From NCBI GenBank assembly GCA_031127095.1, contig JARIEX010000009.1, positions 1-47,863 on the forward strand: 47,863 bases of DNA, given 5' to 3'. The translations under genes were made by a program, and so were the position numbers. Under the pieces are notes generated by a model, which was given only the letters and a program-made list of their open reading frames with translations, searched no databases and was not told the DNA's origin. Shown piece after piece: positions 18,517-29,468 of the stretch. The DNA is from Gemmatimonadota bacterium (lineage in GTDB: Bacteria; Gemmatimonadota; Gemmatimonadetes; Gemmatimonadales; Gemmatimonadaceae). The first letter of the stretch is position 1; each line of letters starts with the position of its first letter.

Positions 18517-21500
18517 ATGGCGTCTCGAAAGCCGTTCGTGCGGTGGGTGCTGGCCGCCGCCGTGCTGTTGGTGTTTGTGCTGGCGGTGGTGCTGATCGAG
18601 CGCACCGTGCGGCTCGATGTGCTCACGACGTGGGGGCTGCGCGTGGGGCTCGTGCTGCTGGGGCTGATCGCGGCCGGCACGATCTTGTGGTACCTGCGTC
18701 CGCAGGATGCCGAGCCGGTGTTGGATGCGGGTGACGACGTGCTGCTGGCGATCAGCGCCGCGCGCGCCCGGTTGCCGCGGGGGACGTTCTTCAACCGCGC
18801 GCTGGTGCTGGTGCTGGGCCCCTCGGGTGCCGCAAAGACCACGGTGGTCGCGCGGTCGGGCGGTGATCCGGAGTTGCTGGCCGGCGATGCGCCCGCAGCC
18901 GCGAGTGATGCGCCGGTGCCGACGAAGGCCGCCAACGTCTGGGCGATGCAGCAGGCGGTGATCACCGAACTCGGTGGCGCGCTGCTCACCGATGCCCCGC
19001 GCTGGGCGACGGTCGTGCGGGCGCTGCGGGCACCACGGGTGGCGGCGGCGGTTGGCAAAGGGGAGGCAGCCGCGCGCGCGGTGCTCCTGTGTGTGCCGTG
19101 CGATCTGTGCTACGCCGGCGGTAACGGGCAGCAGCTCGAGCAGCTCGCGCAGTCGCTGCGGCAGCGCCTCGCGGAAGCCTCCCGCGAACTGGGGCTGGCG
19201 GTGCCGGTGTATGTGCTGTTCACGAAGATGGATCGCGTCCCGCATTTCGAACCGTGGATCAGCGTCTTCACCAAGGACGAATTGCGCGCCCCGCTCGGCG
19301 CCACGCTCCCCTTCGACCCCGCGTCGAACAGCGGCAGTTACGCGGAGCGTCTCGCCCCGCGCCTCGATGCCGCATTCCGCGAGATCATCGATGTGGTCGC
19401 GGTGCGCCGTACCGACCTGCTGGGGCGCGACGGCGCGCTTGACCGCCGCTATGCGTCGTATGAATTACCGCGCGAACTGCAGAAGCTGCAGCCGTCGCTG
19501 ATGTCGTTCCTGCTGGAAGTGTGCCGGCCCACGCAGCTGGGGGCGAGTCCGCAGCTGCGCGGCTTCTACTTCACCGGCGCGCGGCCGGTGGTGGTGACCG
19601 ATGTGGCCCCGTCACCGGCGCGCGCGGTGGCGGCGGCGCCCGCGCCGACGGCGGCCGATGCCACCGGCATCTTCCGTCAGCCGGTTGTGGCGTCCTCGGC
19701 CGCCGGGTCGCCGTTGGCGGCCGCCTCCAGCAGCCGCAAGGTGCCGGAGTGGGTGTTTCTCGACCGCCTGCTGCGCGAGGTCGTGCTGGCCGACACCAGT
19801 GCGGCGGCGGTGGCACGCGGTGGGGTCGGCGTGCAGCGCACGCGCCGCGTGCTGTTGGGGTCCGCCACGGCGGCCGCGCTGCTGCTGCTGGTCGGCGTCA
19901 CGGCGTCGTGGCTTGGGAACCGCGCGCTTGGCGTGCGCGTGGCGGATGCGGCACGTGCCGTGGCCGCGTTGCCGGTCGTGCAATCGGCGCCGGGTACGAT
20001 CGCGTTGCCGTCGCCCGATGCGTTGCGTCGGCTCGAGGCGCTGCGGGCGCAGCTCGACACCGTGCGCCGGTACAACCAGGACGGTCCGCCGCTGCGTCTG
20101 CGCTTCGGCCTGTGGAGTGGTCCGGCGGTGTTCGAGGCAGCACGTCCGGTGTGGTACGCCGGGTTCCGCTCGCAGCTGTTCGCCGATGGTCAGCGCGCGT
20201 TGATCGATTCACTGCAGGCGTTGTCCGATACGCCGTCGCCGTCCGACGACTATGGCACGACGTACGCGCGGTTGAAGGGGTATCTGATCACCACCACGTC
20301 GCCCGATCGCAGTACGTCGGCGTTTCTGGCGCCGGTCCTGCTGGCGAGCTGGCAGCGCGGGGTGGCCACCGATGCCGACGTCACCGGTCTCGCGCGGCGG
20401 CAGTTCGAGTTCTACGCGAGCGAGCTCCCCACGTACAATCCGTGGCCGACCGCCGCCGATGCCGCGCTCGTGACGCAGGCCCGTGCGTTCCTGTCGCGCT
20501 TCACGGGCGGCGAGCAGATCTACGTGAGCATGCTGGCCGAGGCAAACAAGACGGTCCCGCCGGTGGCCGTGCCGCAGTCGCCCGGGGTGGTGACCGCCCC
20601 ACTCGAGGTGGCGGGGGCGTACAGCGCGAAGGGCGCCGCGTTTATGCGCGACGCGTTCCGCAATTCCGATCGCTACTTCCAGGGTGAGACGTGGGTCGTG
20701 GGCGACGCGACGGCGGCGAAATCGGTGGATCGCGTGGCGATCATCGCGGCGATCCGCGCGCGGTATGACGACGACTATGTGCGCAGCTGGCGCGCAGTGG
20801 TGCAGGGCACAACGGTTGCGCGTCCGCTGAACGTGAAGGATGCGGCGGGCAAGCTGGACGTGATCGCGGGGATGCAGTCGCCGCTGTTGCAGGTGCTGCG
20901 CACGGTGGCGGTGCACACCGACACCGATTCGAGCACCCGTGCCGTGTTCCAGCCAGTGCATGCCGTGACGCCGCCGGCGGTGGTCGACAAGTACGTGTCG
21001 GAGAAGAACCAGCCGTACATGGACGGCCTGCTCGGACTGCAGGGGACGTTGGCGCAGATCGGTAATCTGCCGCCGGCTGTCGATACCGCGTCCACGCTGG
21101 CGTTGGTGCAAGCAGCGCAGCTCGCCGGCGGTGACGTCACGAAAGCGCGCGTCGCGGCGAAGCGGGTCTCGCAGGGCTTCGATGTCAGCGCCGACGCGTC
21201 GGCGATGGCCGGTGCGGTCGAGCAGTTGCTGTTGGCGCCGATTGTCGGGGCCGAGGCGGTACTCAAGACGGTGGCGTCGGCGCGTCCGCCGGCGAAGCGT
21301 GTGGTGGTCGCGGCGGCCCCAGCAGCCGGCGGTGGCGGTGGTGGCGGCGGCGGGGCGGCCGAGGCGGCGGCGCTCAACGAGCGTGGTCGTGCCCTGTGTT
21401 CGCGCGTCGATCAGCTCACGTCACGATTCCCGTTTACCCCCGACGCCGCCACCGACGCCAGTCTGGCCGACGTGAAGGCGATTCTGGCGCCGGGGACGGG

Positions 21501-22059
21501 TGAGCTGTGGGTGCTGCAGCAGGAACGGCTGGCGCCTTATCTCGAGAAGCAGGGCAACGCGTGGGTGCCGAAGGGCGGCGGCAAGGTCGAGCTGTCGGCC
21601 AGCTTCGTGTCGTTCTTCAACCGGGCGGCGGAGGTTTCGGCGGCGCTGTTCGCCGAGGATCCCACCACGCCGATGGTGCGGTGGCTCGCGAGCGGGGTGA
21701 TCACTGACCGGACGCCGCTGATGATCCTGAAGAACAACGGCAAGGAAGCCCGCTTCGATCAGAAGTCGTTCAAGAACGAGGTGGTGTGGCCGGCCACGAA
21801 CGGGCGCGATGCGGAGCTGCAGGCTCAGTTCAAGAAGAACAAGCCGATCAAGGTGCGGGCGGCCGGTGGTGACTGGGCGATGTTCCGGCTGGTCTCGGCG
21901 GCCGACGCATTCGAAGGACAGAGCGTGACGTGGAATGCCACCGGCAAGGATGCCGAGCCGGTGATGGTGCGGTTCGAAGCGCTGCGCCGTGAGGCGTCGA
22001 ATGTGCTGACCCGCGGCTGGCTCGGTCGCATGAGCTGCGTGTCGCAGGTCACCAAGTAA
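18517..22059 (+). CDS. tssM: T6SS inner-membrane protein TssM (IcmF family)
   Basis: ~1180 aa from ATG 18517; N-terminal TMs, P-loop-like GPSGAAKTT, PVYVLFTKMDRVPHFEPWISVF, third TM near LGSATAAALLLLVGVTASWLGNRALG. Confidence 0.95.
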   Translation: MASRKPFVRWVLAAAVLLVFVLAVVLIERTVRLDVLTTWGLRVGLVLLGLIAAGTILWYLRPQDAEPVLDAGDDVLLAISAARARLPRGTFFNRALVLVLGPSGAAKTTVVARSGGDPELLAGDAPAAASDAPVPTKAANVWAMQQAVITELGGALLTDAPRWATVVRALRAPRVAAAVGKGEAAARAVLLCVPCDLCYAGGNGQQLEQLAQSLRQRLAEASRELGLAVPVYVLFTKMDRVPHFEPWISVFTKDELRAPLGATLPFDPASNSGSYAERLAPRLDAAFREIIDVVAVRRTDLLGRDGALDRRYASYELPRELQKLQPSLMSFLLEVCRPTQLGASPQLRGFYFTGARPVVVTDVAPSPARAVAAAPAPTAADATGIFRQPVVASSAAGSPLAAASSSRKVPEWVFLDRLLREVVLADTSAAAVARGGVGVQRTRRVLLGSATAAALLLLVGVTASWLGNRALGVRVADAARAVAALPVVQSAPGTIALPSPDALRRLEALRAQLDTVRRYNQDGPPLRLRFGLWSGPAVFEAARPVWYAGFRSQLFADGQRALIDSLQALSDTPSPSDDYGTTYARLKGYLITTTSPDRSTSAFLAPVLLASWQRGVATDADVTGLARRQFEFYASELPTYNPWPTAADAALVTQARAFLSRFTGGEQIYVSMLAEANKTVPPVAVPQSPGVVTAPLEVAGAYSAKGAAFMRDAFRNSDRYFQGETWVVGDATAAKSVDRVAIIAAIRARYDDDYVRSWRAVVQGTTVARPLNVKDAAGKLDVIAGMQSPLLQVLRTVAVHTDTDSSTRAVFQPVHAVTPPAVVDKYVSEKNQPYMDGLLGLQGTLAQIGNLPPAVDTASTLALVQAAQLAGGDVTKARVAAKRVSQGFDVSADASAMAGAVEQLLLAPIVGAEAVLKTVASARPPAKRVVVAAAPAAGGGGGGGGGAAEAAALNERGRALCSRVDQLTSRFPFTPDAATDASLADVKAILAPGTGELWVLQQERLAPYLEKQGNAWVPKGGGKVELSASFVSFFNRAAEVSAALFAEDPTTPMVRWLASGVITDRTPLMILKNNGKEARFDQKSFKNEVVWPATNGRDAELQAQFKKNKPIKVRAAGGDWAMFRLVSAADAFEGQSVTWNATGKDAEPVMVRFEALRREASNVLTRGWLGRMSCVSQVTK

Positions 22060-22072
22060 GGGTGGATCAGCC

Positions 22073-22089
22073 GCTGCGCGCCGGTGGTG

Positions 22090-22103
<14 letters not shown>
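22073..22103. terminator. Hairpin between convergent tssM and kinase genes
   Basis: GCTGCGCGCCG-gtggtgtta-CGGCGCGCAGC, 11-bp perfect stem with 9-nt loop; the kinase stop codon (22090-22092) lies in the loop. No long T-run. Confidence 0.5.
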
Positions 22104-23910
<1,807 letters not shown>

Positions 23911-23977
23911 ACGACCTGAACGAAAGGGGGCGACCGACGGTATGTTCTGGGAATATCACCCTTCGGAGAATACCTGC

Positions 23978-24727
23978 ATGCTGACTACTACGCTCGCTCG
24001 CGGCTCCTTCCGGGCCATGGTCCTCGCCGCGCTCTCGCTGCCGATAGCGCTCGCCACGTCGGCCGCCACGGCGGCCGCACAAACTGCGCCGTCGTCACGC
24101 CCCACCGTTGCCGTGCTGTACTTCACGAACGGCGCGATCAGCAACAATGCCGACTACGCGCCGCTCAGCAAGGGACTCGCCGAGATGATGATCACGGAGC
24201 TCTCGGCGAACACCAACATCCGCGTCGTCGAGCGTGACCGCCTGCAGGCCTTGCTGGAGGAGCAGAACCTCGGTGCGAGCGGTCGCGTGGAGAAGGAAAC
24301 GGCGGCCAAGCTGGGCAAGACGCTGGGCGCGCTACACATGCTGATGGGGAGCTTCGTGATCGACCCGAAAGAGCGGATCCGCATGGACGTCCGGGCGATC
24401 AACACCGAAACGTCCGAGCTTGAATACGCGACGTCGGTGACGGGGAAAGCGGAGAATATGCTGGAGCTGCTCGCCCAGCTGGGCACGAAGCTGAACGCGG
24501 GGCTCAAGCTGCCGGCGGTGCCGGCGGGCTTTCAGGAAGGCGCGGCGGTGGGCGCGAAAGGGCCCAATCAGCTGCGCTCGATGATGCTGGTGAGCCGTGC
24601 GATCGAGGCCCAGGACCGCAAGAATCCCGCGCAAGCGGTGGCGCTGTACAAGGAGGCGGTGCAGGCCAACCCCAGCAACGCCCGGGCGAAGACGTTGCTG
24701 GCGTCGGCGGAGCGGACGGTGAAGTAG
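23978..24727 (+). CDS. CsgG/GNA1162-like secreted protein with C-terminal TPR-like segment
   Basis: Signal peptide ending ATAAAQT; VAVLYFTNGAISNNADYAPLSKGLAEMMITELSANTNIRVVERDRLQALLEEQNLGASGRV...; YKEAVQANPSNARAKTLLASAERTVK. Confidence 0.8.
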   Translation: MLTTTLARGSFRAMVLAALSLPIALATSAATAAAQTAPSSRPTVAVLYFTNGAISNNADYAPLSKGLAEMMITELSANTNIRVVERDRLQALLEEQNLGASGRVEKETAAKLGKTLGALHMLMGSFVIDPKERIRMDVRAINTETSELEYATSVTGKAENMLELLAQLGTKLNAGLKLPAVPAGFQEGAAVGAKGPNQLRSMMLVSRAIEAQDRKNPAQAVALYKEAVQANPSNARAKTLLASAERTVK

Positions 24728-24753
24728 CGGATGCCCGCACCGTGGGCCGCACG

Positions 24754-24786
24754 AACGGGGACGTCGCATGATGCGACGTCCCCGTT
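24754..24786. terminator. 16-bp perfect inverted repeat between convergent genes; probable bidirectional terminator
   Basis: AACGGGGACGTCGCAT-G-ATGCGACGTCCCCGTT, 4 bp from the stop codon of the 24791 gene. Confidence 0.6.
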
Positions 24787-24790
24787 TGCG

Positions 24791-27235
24791 TTATGGGTCG
24801 CGCCGCAGGGTGATCGGACTCGGCGGGGCCACGCCCACCGCAGTCGAGAAGAAGAAGCCCCCGAGGAACGAATTGTTCACCGTCACGACGAACGTGCAGG
24901 GCAGGCTGTTCTCGCCGCAGCCCCCTCCCGACCAGGCGCTGAATGCCATGCCCGGGTTGGGGACGGCGGTGACTGTGACCGTCTCGTTCACGGGGAGCCG
25001 GAACACGCACGTGGTACTGGTAGAGTCAGTGCTTTGCCGCGAGCACGTTTTGCTTTGCGTGGCCGACCGGAGCTCGAATCGGCCCGTGCCTCCGAAGATG
25101 CTCATCGTGAGGTCAAGGCCCGGCACGAACCTGGCGGTGACGGTGGCCGACGTGGTGGGACTGACGACACAGGTGGCGAGGAATTGCACGGTGGCGCATG
25201 CTCCGCCCCATCCCGCGAATGCCGCGTTGGCCAACGGCCGCGCGTTAAGGGAGAGTCGACCCCCGGCGGGAATTGGCGTGGTGCAGACGCCCGAGGCCGT
25301 GTTCCCGTTGATGGAGCACGCGATGGTGAAGTCCGGGGAGAGGACGCTGCCGTCGCTGGTGGAGTTCGTGGCGGCGGTGACCGTGAGGGTGTTGACCGCC
25401 GGATTAAAGGTCAGGCCCACGGTGGCGTTGGCGAGCAGCGTGAATTGGCAGCCCGGGGCGGACGCGGTGCAGACGGTTCCGGTGTAGCCGGCAAACGTGG
25501 ATGCGGTGCCAGGCTGGGCCAGCAGTGTCACCGACGATCCGAGGTCGAGCGTGATGCTGCAGGCGCGCGAGGTTTCGGCGGCGGTTTTCGTGCAGAGGGT
25601 GGTGCCGTTGACCGCGAGTCCGCCGGCTCCGGCGCCGGACATCATGACCTCGACGAGTCCCCGCTGCCGGGTGAAGGTCGCGCCGACGGCACGCGCCTGA
25701 TCCATCGTGATCGCGCAGGTGGTGACGATGCCGCTGCAGACGCCGGTCCAGCCGGTGAATGTGGAGAACGACGAGGCGACGGCGCTGAGTGTGACGATGG
25801 TGCCGAACGGCACACTGCTGCTGCAGGTGCCGGCGTTGACGGCGTCTGTGCGCGTACAGGCAATCAGCCCCGGGGCCGTGATGGCGCCATTGCCGGTGCC
25901 GGCGGGGGTGGCGGTGAGCACCACGGCCGCATCGAACCGCACGGCGGTGGCGCGGTTCGCGCTCATCACCACGGTGCAGGTGGTGCCGGTGCTGGTCGCG
26001 CAGTCACCGGTCCAACTTCGCACGCTGTTCGGTGCCGTTGCATTCGCGGTGAGTGTGATCGAGGTCCCGTCCAGGACACTCACGGAGCAGGTGCCGCTGG
26101 CGGTGCCGGCGGAGACGGCGCAATTCAGTCCTGCCGGACTGGTGATGGACCCGGCTCCGTTACCCGTGCCGGTCACGGTGAGGGTGCGGAAGGCGCGGAC
26201 GGACAGGCCGACGGTGCGTGCCTGTGACGTGGCAATGGTGCAACTGGTCCCGGTCGCCGCGCTGCAGTCGTTGGTCCAGCCGGCGATCTGGGACAGGGAG
26301 GCCGGCGTGGCGCTGAGCACGACCTGCGCATCGCCGGGGAAGGTGAAGGTGCAGGTACCGGACAGTGCGGCACCATTGATGGCGCAGTCGATGCCGGCCG
26401 GCGCCGAGCGAATGGTGGCTTGGCCGGATGTCCCGGTCGAGACGATGGTGATGGCGGCGGGCAACGGCACGGCGCGCACTGTCACGGTGGCGGTGCGACC
26501 CCCGCTTTCCGCGGTAATGGTGGAGCTCCCCGTCCCCACGGCGGTCACGAGACCGGCGGCGTTGACGGACATGACGTTGGCGGCACTGCTGCTCCACGTG
26601 ACCGTACGCCCCGTGAGCGGGCGCCCGGCGCCATCGGCGATGGTGGCGGTGAGCTGCATGGTGCGGGAGACCTCCATGCGCAGCGGCTGGCCGGTGGCGA
26701 CGACATTGGCGGCGGGCGGCGTAATGCTGATGGTGCCGACCTCGCGCAGGGCGACGGGCTGTGTCACCGTGCGCTGGACGCCCGGGCTGAGCGACAGGGG
26801 GCCGATCACCTGGCGGTCGACGGAGGCCCCGTCGAGGATCAGATCGACGTCGAGCCGGACCACGCATTCATCGGCGGCGGGGGCGGCCCCGCTGCTGCCG
26901 GCGCGCGCGGCGTCAGCGAGGCAGGGCGCGAGATCGATCGTGACCGGGACTTGCTGGGTGGCGACATCGCTGAGTGTCAGCGTCTGCGCACTCATGTCGA
27001 CGGCGGTGCCGCCCTGCCGGAGGTACTTGGCCTTGACGGCCAGCTGGACGACGGTGGCGCGGGAGGCGGAGATGGACGCCGAGAATGCGATGCTGGCGGG
27101 TGCGTTCGGGTTGGGGCTGGTGACGTCGGCGGGGTCGCTGCACGCCGCGAGGGCGGCGAGAAGGCCGAGGACAGGGACGGCGATCCGGCGGGGCGCGGAG
27201 CGACGCATGGGGATGAGGGGCATGAGGATGGTCAT
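24791..27235 (-). CDS. Large lipoprotein with BIG2-like domain and six four-Cys repeats
   Basis: Lipobox-like LGLLAALAACSDP; BIG2-like ISITPPAANVV...VTWSSSAANVMSVNAAGLVTAVGTGSSTITAESGGRTATVTV; six ~85-90-aa units with pattern C..(x)nC..GWtgdCs..C. Start set at 27235. Confidence 0.8.
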   Translation of the reverse strand: MTILMPLIPMRRSAPRRIAVPVLGLLAALAACSDPADVTSPNPNAPASIAFSASISASRATVVQLAVKAKYLRQGGTAVDMSAQTLTLSDVATQQVPVTIDLAPCLADAARAGSSGAAPAADECVVRLDVDLILDGASVDRQVIGPLSLSPGVQRTVTQPVALREVGTISITPPAANVVATGQPLRMEVSRTMQLTATIADGAGRPLTGRTVTWSSSAANVMSVNAAGLVTAVGTGSSTITAESGGRTATVTVRAVPLPAAITIVSTGTSGQATIRSAPAGIDCAINGAALSGTCTFTFPGDAQVVLSATPASLSQIAGWTNDCSAATGTSCTIATSQARTVGLSVRAFRTLTVTGTGNGAGSITSPAGLNCAVSAGTASGTCSVSVLDGTSITLTANATAPNSVRSWTGDCATSTGTTCTVVMSANRATAVRFDAAVVLTATPAGTGNGAITAPGLIACTRTDAVNAGTCSSSVPFGTIVTLSAVASSFSTFTGWTGVCSGIVTTCAITMDQARAVGATFTRQRGLVEVMMSGAGAGGLAVNGTTLCTKTAAETSRACSITLDLGSSVTLLAQPGTASTFAGYTGTVCTASAPGCQFTLLANATVGLTFNPAVNTLTVTAATNSTSDGSVLSPDFTIACSINGNTASGVCTTPIPAGGRLSLNARPLANAAFAGWGGACATVQFLATCVVSPTTSATVTARFVPGLDLTMSIFGGTGRFELRSATQSKTCSRQSTDSTSTTCVFRLPVNETVTVTAVPNPGMAFSAWSGGGCGENSLPCTFVVTVNNSFLGGFFFSTAVGVAPPSPITLRRDP

Positions 27236-27242
27236 CGGCGGC

Positions 27243-28472
27243 TCAGAAGCGGGTAACGACGAGAACACCGACGGATCCACCGGAGAACGCCGTGGAGGGC
27301 GCCGCGGAATCGCGCGCCGACAGGCTGCCGGCCTGAGCCCGCAGATATGGCTGCCACGACAGGTTGCCGGCGCGTGCGATGAGTCCGAGGGTGGCGCCGG
27401 CGCTCATGACGCCCGTGGTCGCCAACCCCTGCTGGATCGACAGGCCGCTGTGCCAGCGTCCGTCGGCGGTGACCAGCAGGTCGAGGGCCGGTCGGAGCGG
27501 GACGCTGGTGCGCAGGCCGCCGTCGACGTAGTTCGCCGACGAACCGTTGACGGCGGTGCCGTCGCGCTCGTACTGCGAGCGGAAGCGATGGGAGGTCCAG
27601 AGCACGAGTTCGTTGACGCGCGGGGCGGCGAGCTGCAGTTGCAGGTCGCTGGTGACAATCGGGCCGAGGCGGACGGTGGCGAGCGGTGTGGCACCGGCGC
27701 GGGTGGGGTCGCGCAGTTCGTCGGCGTTGAAGCGATCCACGGCGCTGCTGAAACTGAGGCGATGCTGGCCGATGAGGCGGTCGAGGCCGATCGAGCCACG
27801 CAGGACGTTGCCGGGCTGGTAGTCGGTGGAGGGGGCGCCTGCGGTGAGGGCGGCGACGGGCTGGTACGTGCCGCGCTGCTCGTATGACCCGCCGATGGCG
27901 ACGGCCCAAGGGCCGAGCTGGCGCGCCACCACGATGCCAAGGGTGGCGGCGGGGCCACCGCCCACCGGCGGTGCGCCAAGGCCGAGGGCCGGCGCGGCGC
28001 TGGCCCGCAGGACGGTGAGGGCATCGCCTCCCAGTTCGGTCTGCCCGGTCGGCGCGTTGATGCCGGCGGTGAGGACGACGGCGTCGTCCAGCAGTCGGCC
28101 GGTTGCGCGGACGCGGACGTCGCTGACGCCGGAGAGGGTGAGCGTCTGCGGTGTGCTGCCGATGCGGGTCTCGGTGTTCAGGCGCACCGTGGAGTACAGC
28201 GACTGGATGTCGATCGTCCACTGGCTGCCGAGGGGGACGGCGAGCGACACGGGCACGGACAGCTGCGCGATGCTGCGGAGTCGCACCGAGTCGCTCCCGG
28301 TCGCACCGGGCTGCATGTAGCCGCTGCCGCCGAACCGGATGCCTTCGGCGGTCACCCCGGTGCCGAGGGCGGCGGTACCGACCAGACGGTCCTGCGCGTG
28401 GAGGACGGTGGGGAGCAGGAGGGCGGGGAGGGCGCGCGCGAGTGTCCGCGCCGTGGTCCGAATGGACATCAT
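27243..28472 (-). CDS. Putative outer-membrane beta-barrel protein
   Basis: Signal peptide ...LPALLLPTVLHAQ; repeated amphipathic strands; C-terminal SVGVLVVTRF ending in F; overlaps upstream gene by 4 nt. Confidence 0.65.
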   Translation of the reverse strand: MMSIRTTARTLARALPALLLPTVLHAQDRLVGTAALGTGVTAEGIRFGGSGYMQPGATGSDSVRLRSIAQLSVPVSLAVPLGSQWTIDIQSLYSTVRLNTETRIGSTPQTLTLSGVSDVRVRATGRLLDDAVVLTAGINAPTGQTELGGDALTVLRASAAPALGLGAPPVGGGPAATLGIVVARQLGPWAVAIGGSYEQRGTYQPVAALTAGAPSTDYQPGNVLRGSIGLDRLIGQHRLSFSSAVDRFNADELRDPTRAGATPLATVRLGPIVTSDLQLQLAAPRVNELVLWTSHRFRSQYERDGTAVNGSSANYVDGGLRTSVPLRPALDLLVTADGRWHSGLSIQQGLATTGVMSAGATLGLIARAGNLSWQPYLRAQAGSLSARDSAAPSTAFSGGSVGVLVVTRF

Positions 28473-29452
28473 GGGCGTACCACCGTGATCACGATGATGC
28501 CTTGCGTGGTGGGGAACGACGGGTCGGTGGAGGTGGACACGGCGCGCGAGACGTTGGTGACCAAATCGAGCGGTCGGTTGAGGCGGTCGACGGCGGAGGA
28601 AATGGCGCGGTCGAGGGGGCGTACGCCGGGAATCGCGATGGGGTTGGCGGTGCCGACGGCGCCGAGCGCCCGTGATTCCGCGGCGCGGGTGCGCGCCGCT
28701 TTGAAATTCTTGTCGAGGCGATAGGCGTCGCGAAAGGCGCTGGCGGCGCCCCGGGCATCCCCTTGATAGCTGCGCTGTACGCCGCGGCCATAGGCCAGCA
28801 GCGCCGCGACGTTCTTGGTGGGCTGCTGCTCGATGGTGGCGCGCTCCCCGGGGGTGAGCGTGATCCCGAGTGTCTGGAAGAGTCGGAACACGAGTTCCTT
28901 CTCGGCGGCGAGGATGTCGGCCAGCGGTGCGCGGGCGTCGACCGCGGTGGTCACGGTGGCGCGTTCCACGTCGCCGATGCGTGCCCCAAGGCGGATGGTG
29001 CGTCCGTCGGGGAGCGGTTCGACGGCCCCGAACACGAGCCGCTCGGCGCTGACGAGCCGGCCGACGCGCGGTGCGGTGGACGAATCGACGCGTCCCGAGG
29101 CGGCGAGGTCGAGTTCGCGCAAGACGTCGCCGAGCCGCGCCCGTTCGACCACGGTCACGCGGGCACTGCGCGAGAGATCGGTGGACACGAGGTCGGCGAG
29201 CGCGAAGGCGAGCGGCGCCAGTGTCGTGTCGCTGCCGATCGAGGCAAAGGGCGGTACACCGATGACGCCACGGCGCATGCCATCGCTGACGCCGGCGGTG
29301 CGCGCTTGCTCATTGGCCATGGCGCGGGTCGCGGCGCTGTCGGCGGCGCTGACGGGACGTGGTGCCGCGGGCGGCCGGGTGCCGGCGCAGCCAGCGGTCA
29401 CCAGCAGCGCGAGCGCCCCGAGTGGCGCAGCGCGGAAGAGCGGAGTGATCAT
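28469..29452 (-). CDS. CsgG/GNA1162-like lipoprotein with C-terminal TPR-like segment
   Basis: Lipobox LLVTAGCAG; GVIGVPPFASIGSDTTLAPLAFALADLVSTDLSRSARVTVVERARLGDVLRELDLAASGRVDSST...VFGAV; paralogous in pattern to 23978-24727. Confidence 0.75.
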   Translation of the reverse strand: MITPLFRAAPLGALALLVTAGCAGTRPPAAPRPVSAADSAATRAMANEQARTAGVSDGMRRGVIGVPPFASIGSDTTLAPLAFALADLVSTDLSRSARVTVVERARLGDVLRELDLAASGRVDSSTAPRVGRLVSAERLVFGAVEPLPDGRTIRLGARIGDVERATVTTAVDARAPLADILAAEKELVFRLFQTLGITLTPGERATIEQQPTKNVAALLAYGRGVQRSYQGDARGAASAFRDAYRLDKNFKAARTRAAESRALGAVGTANPIAIPGVRPLDRAISSAVDRLNRPLDLVTNVSRAVSTSTDPSFPTTQGIIVITVVRP

Positions 29453-29468
29453 GGCGGGGATCGGGAAA

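Noticed and set aside
25707-27887. 726-aa plus-strand ORF antisense to the Cys-repeat lipoprotein and barrel genes
   Set aside because: Crosses two well-supported minus-strand genes; composition matches a high-GC shadow ORF with no recognisable domains.
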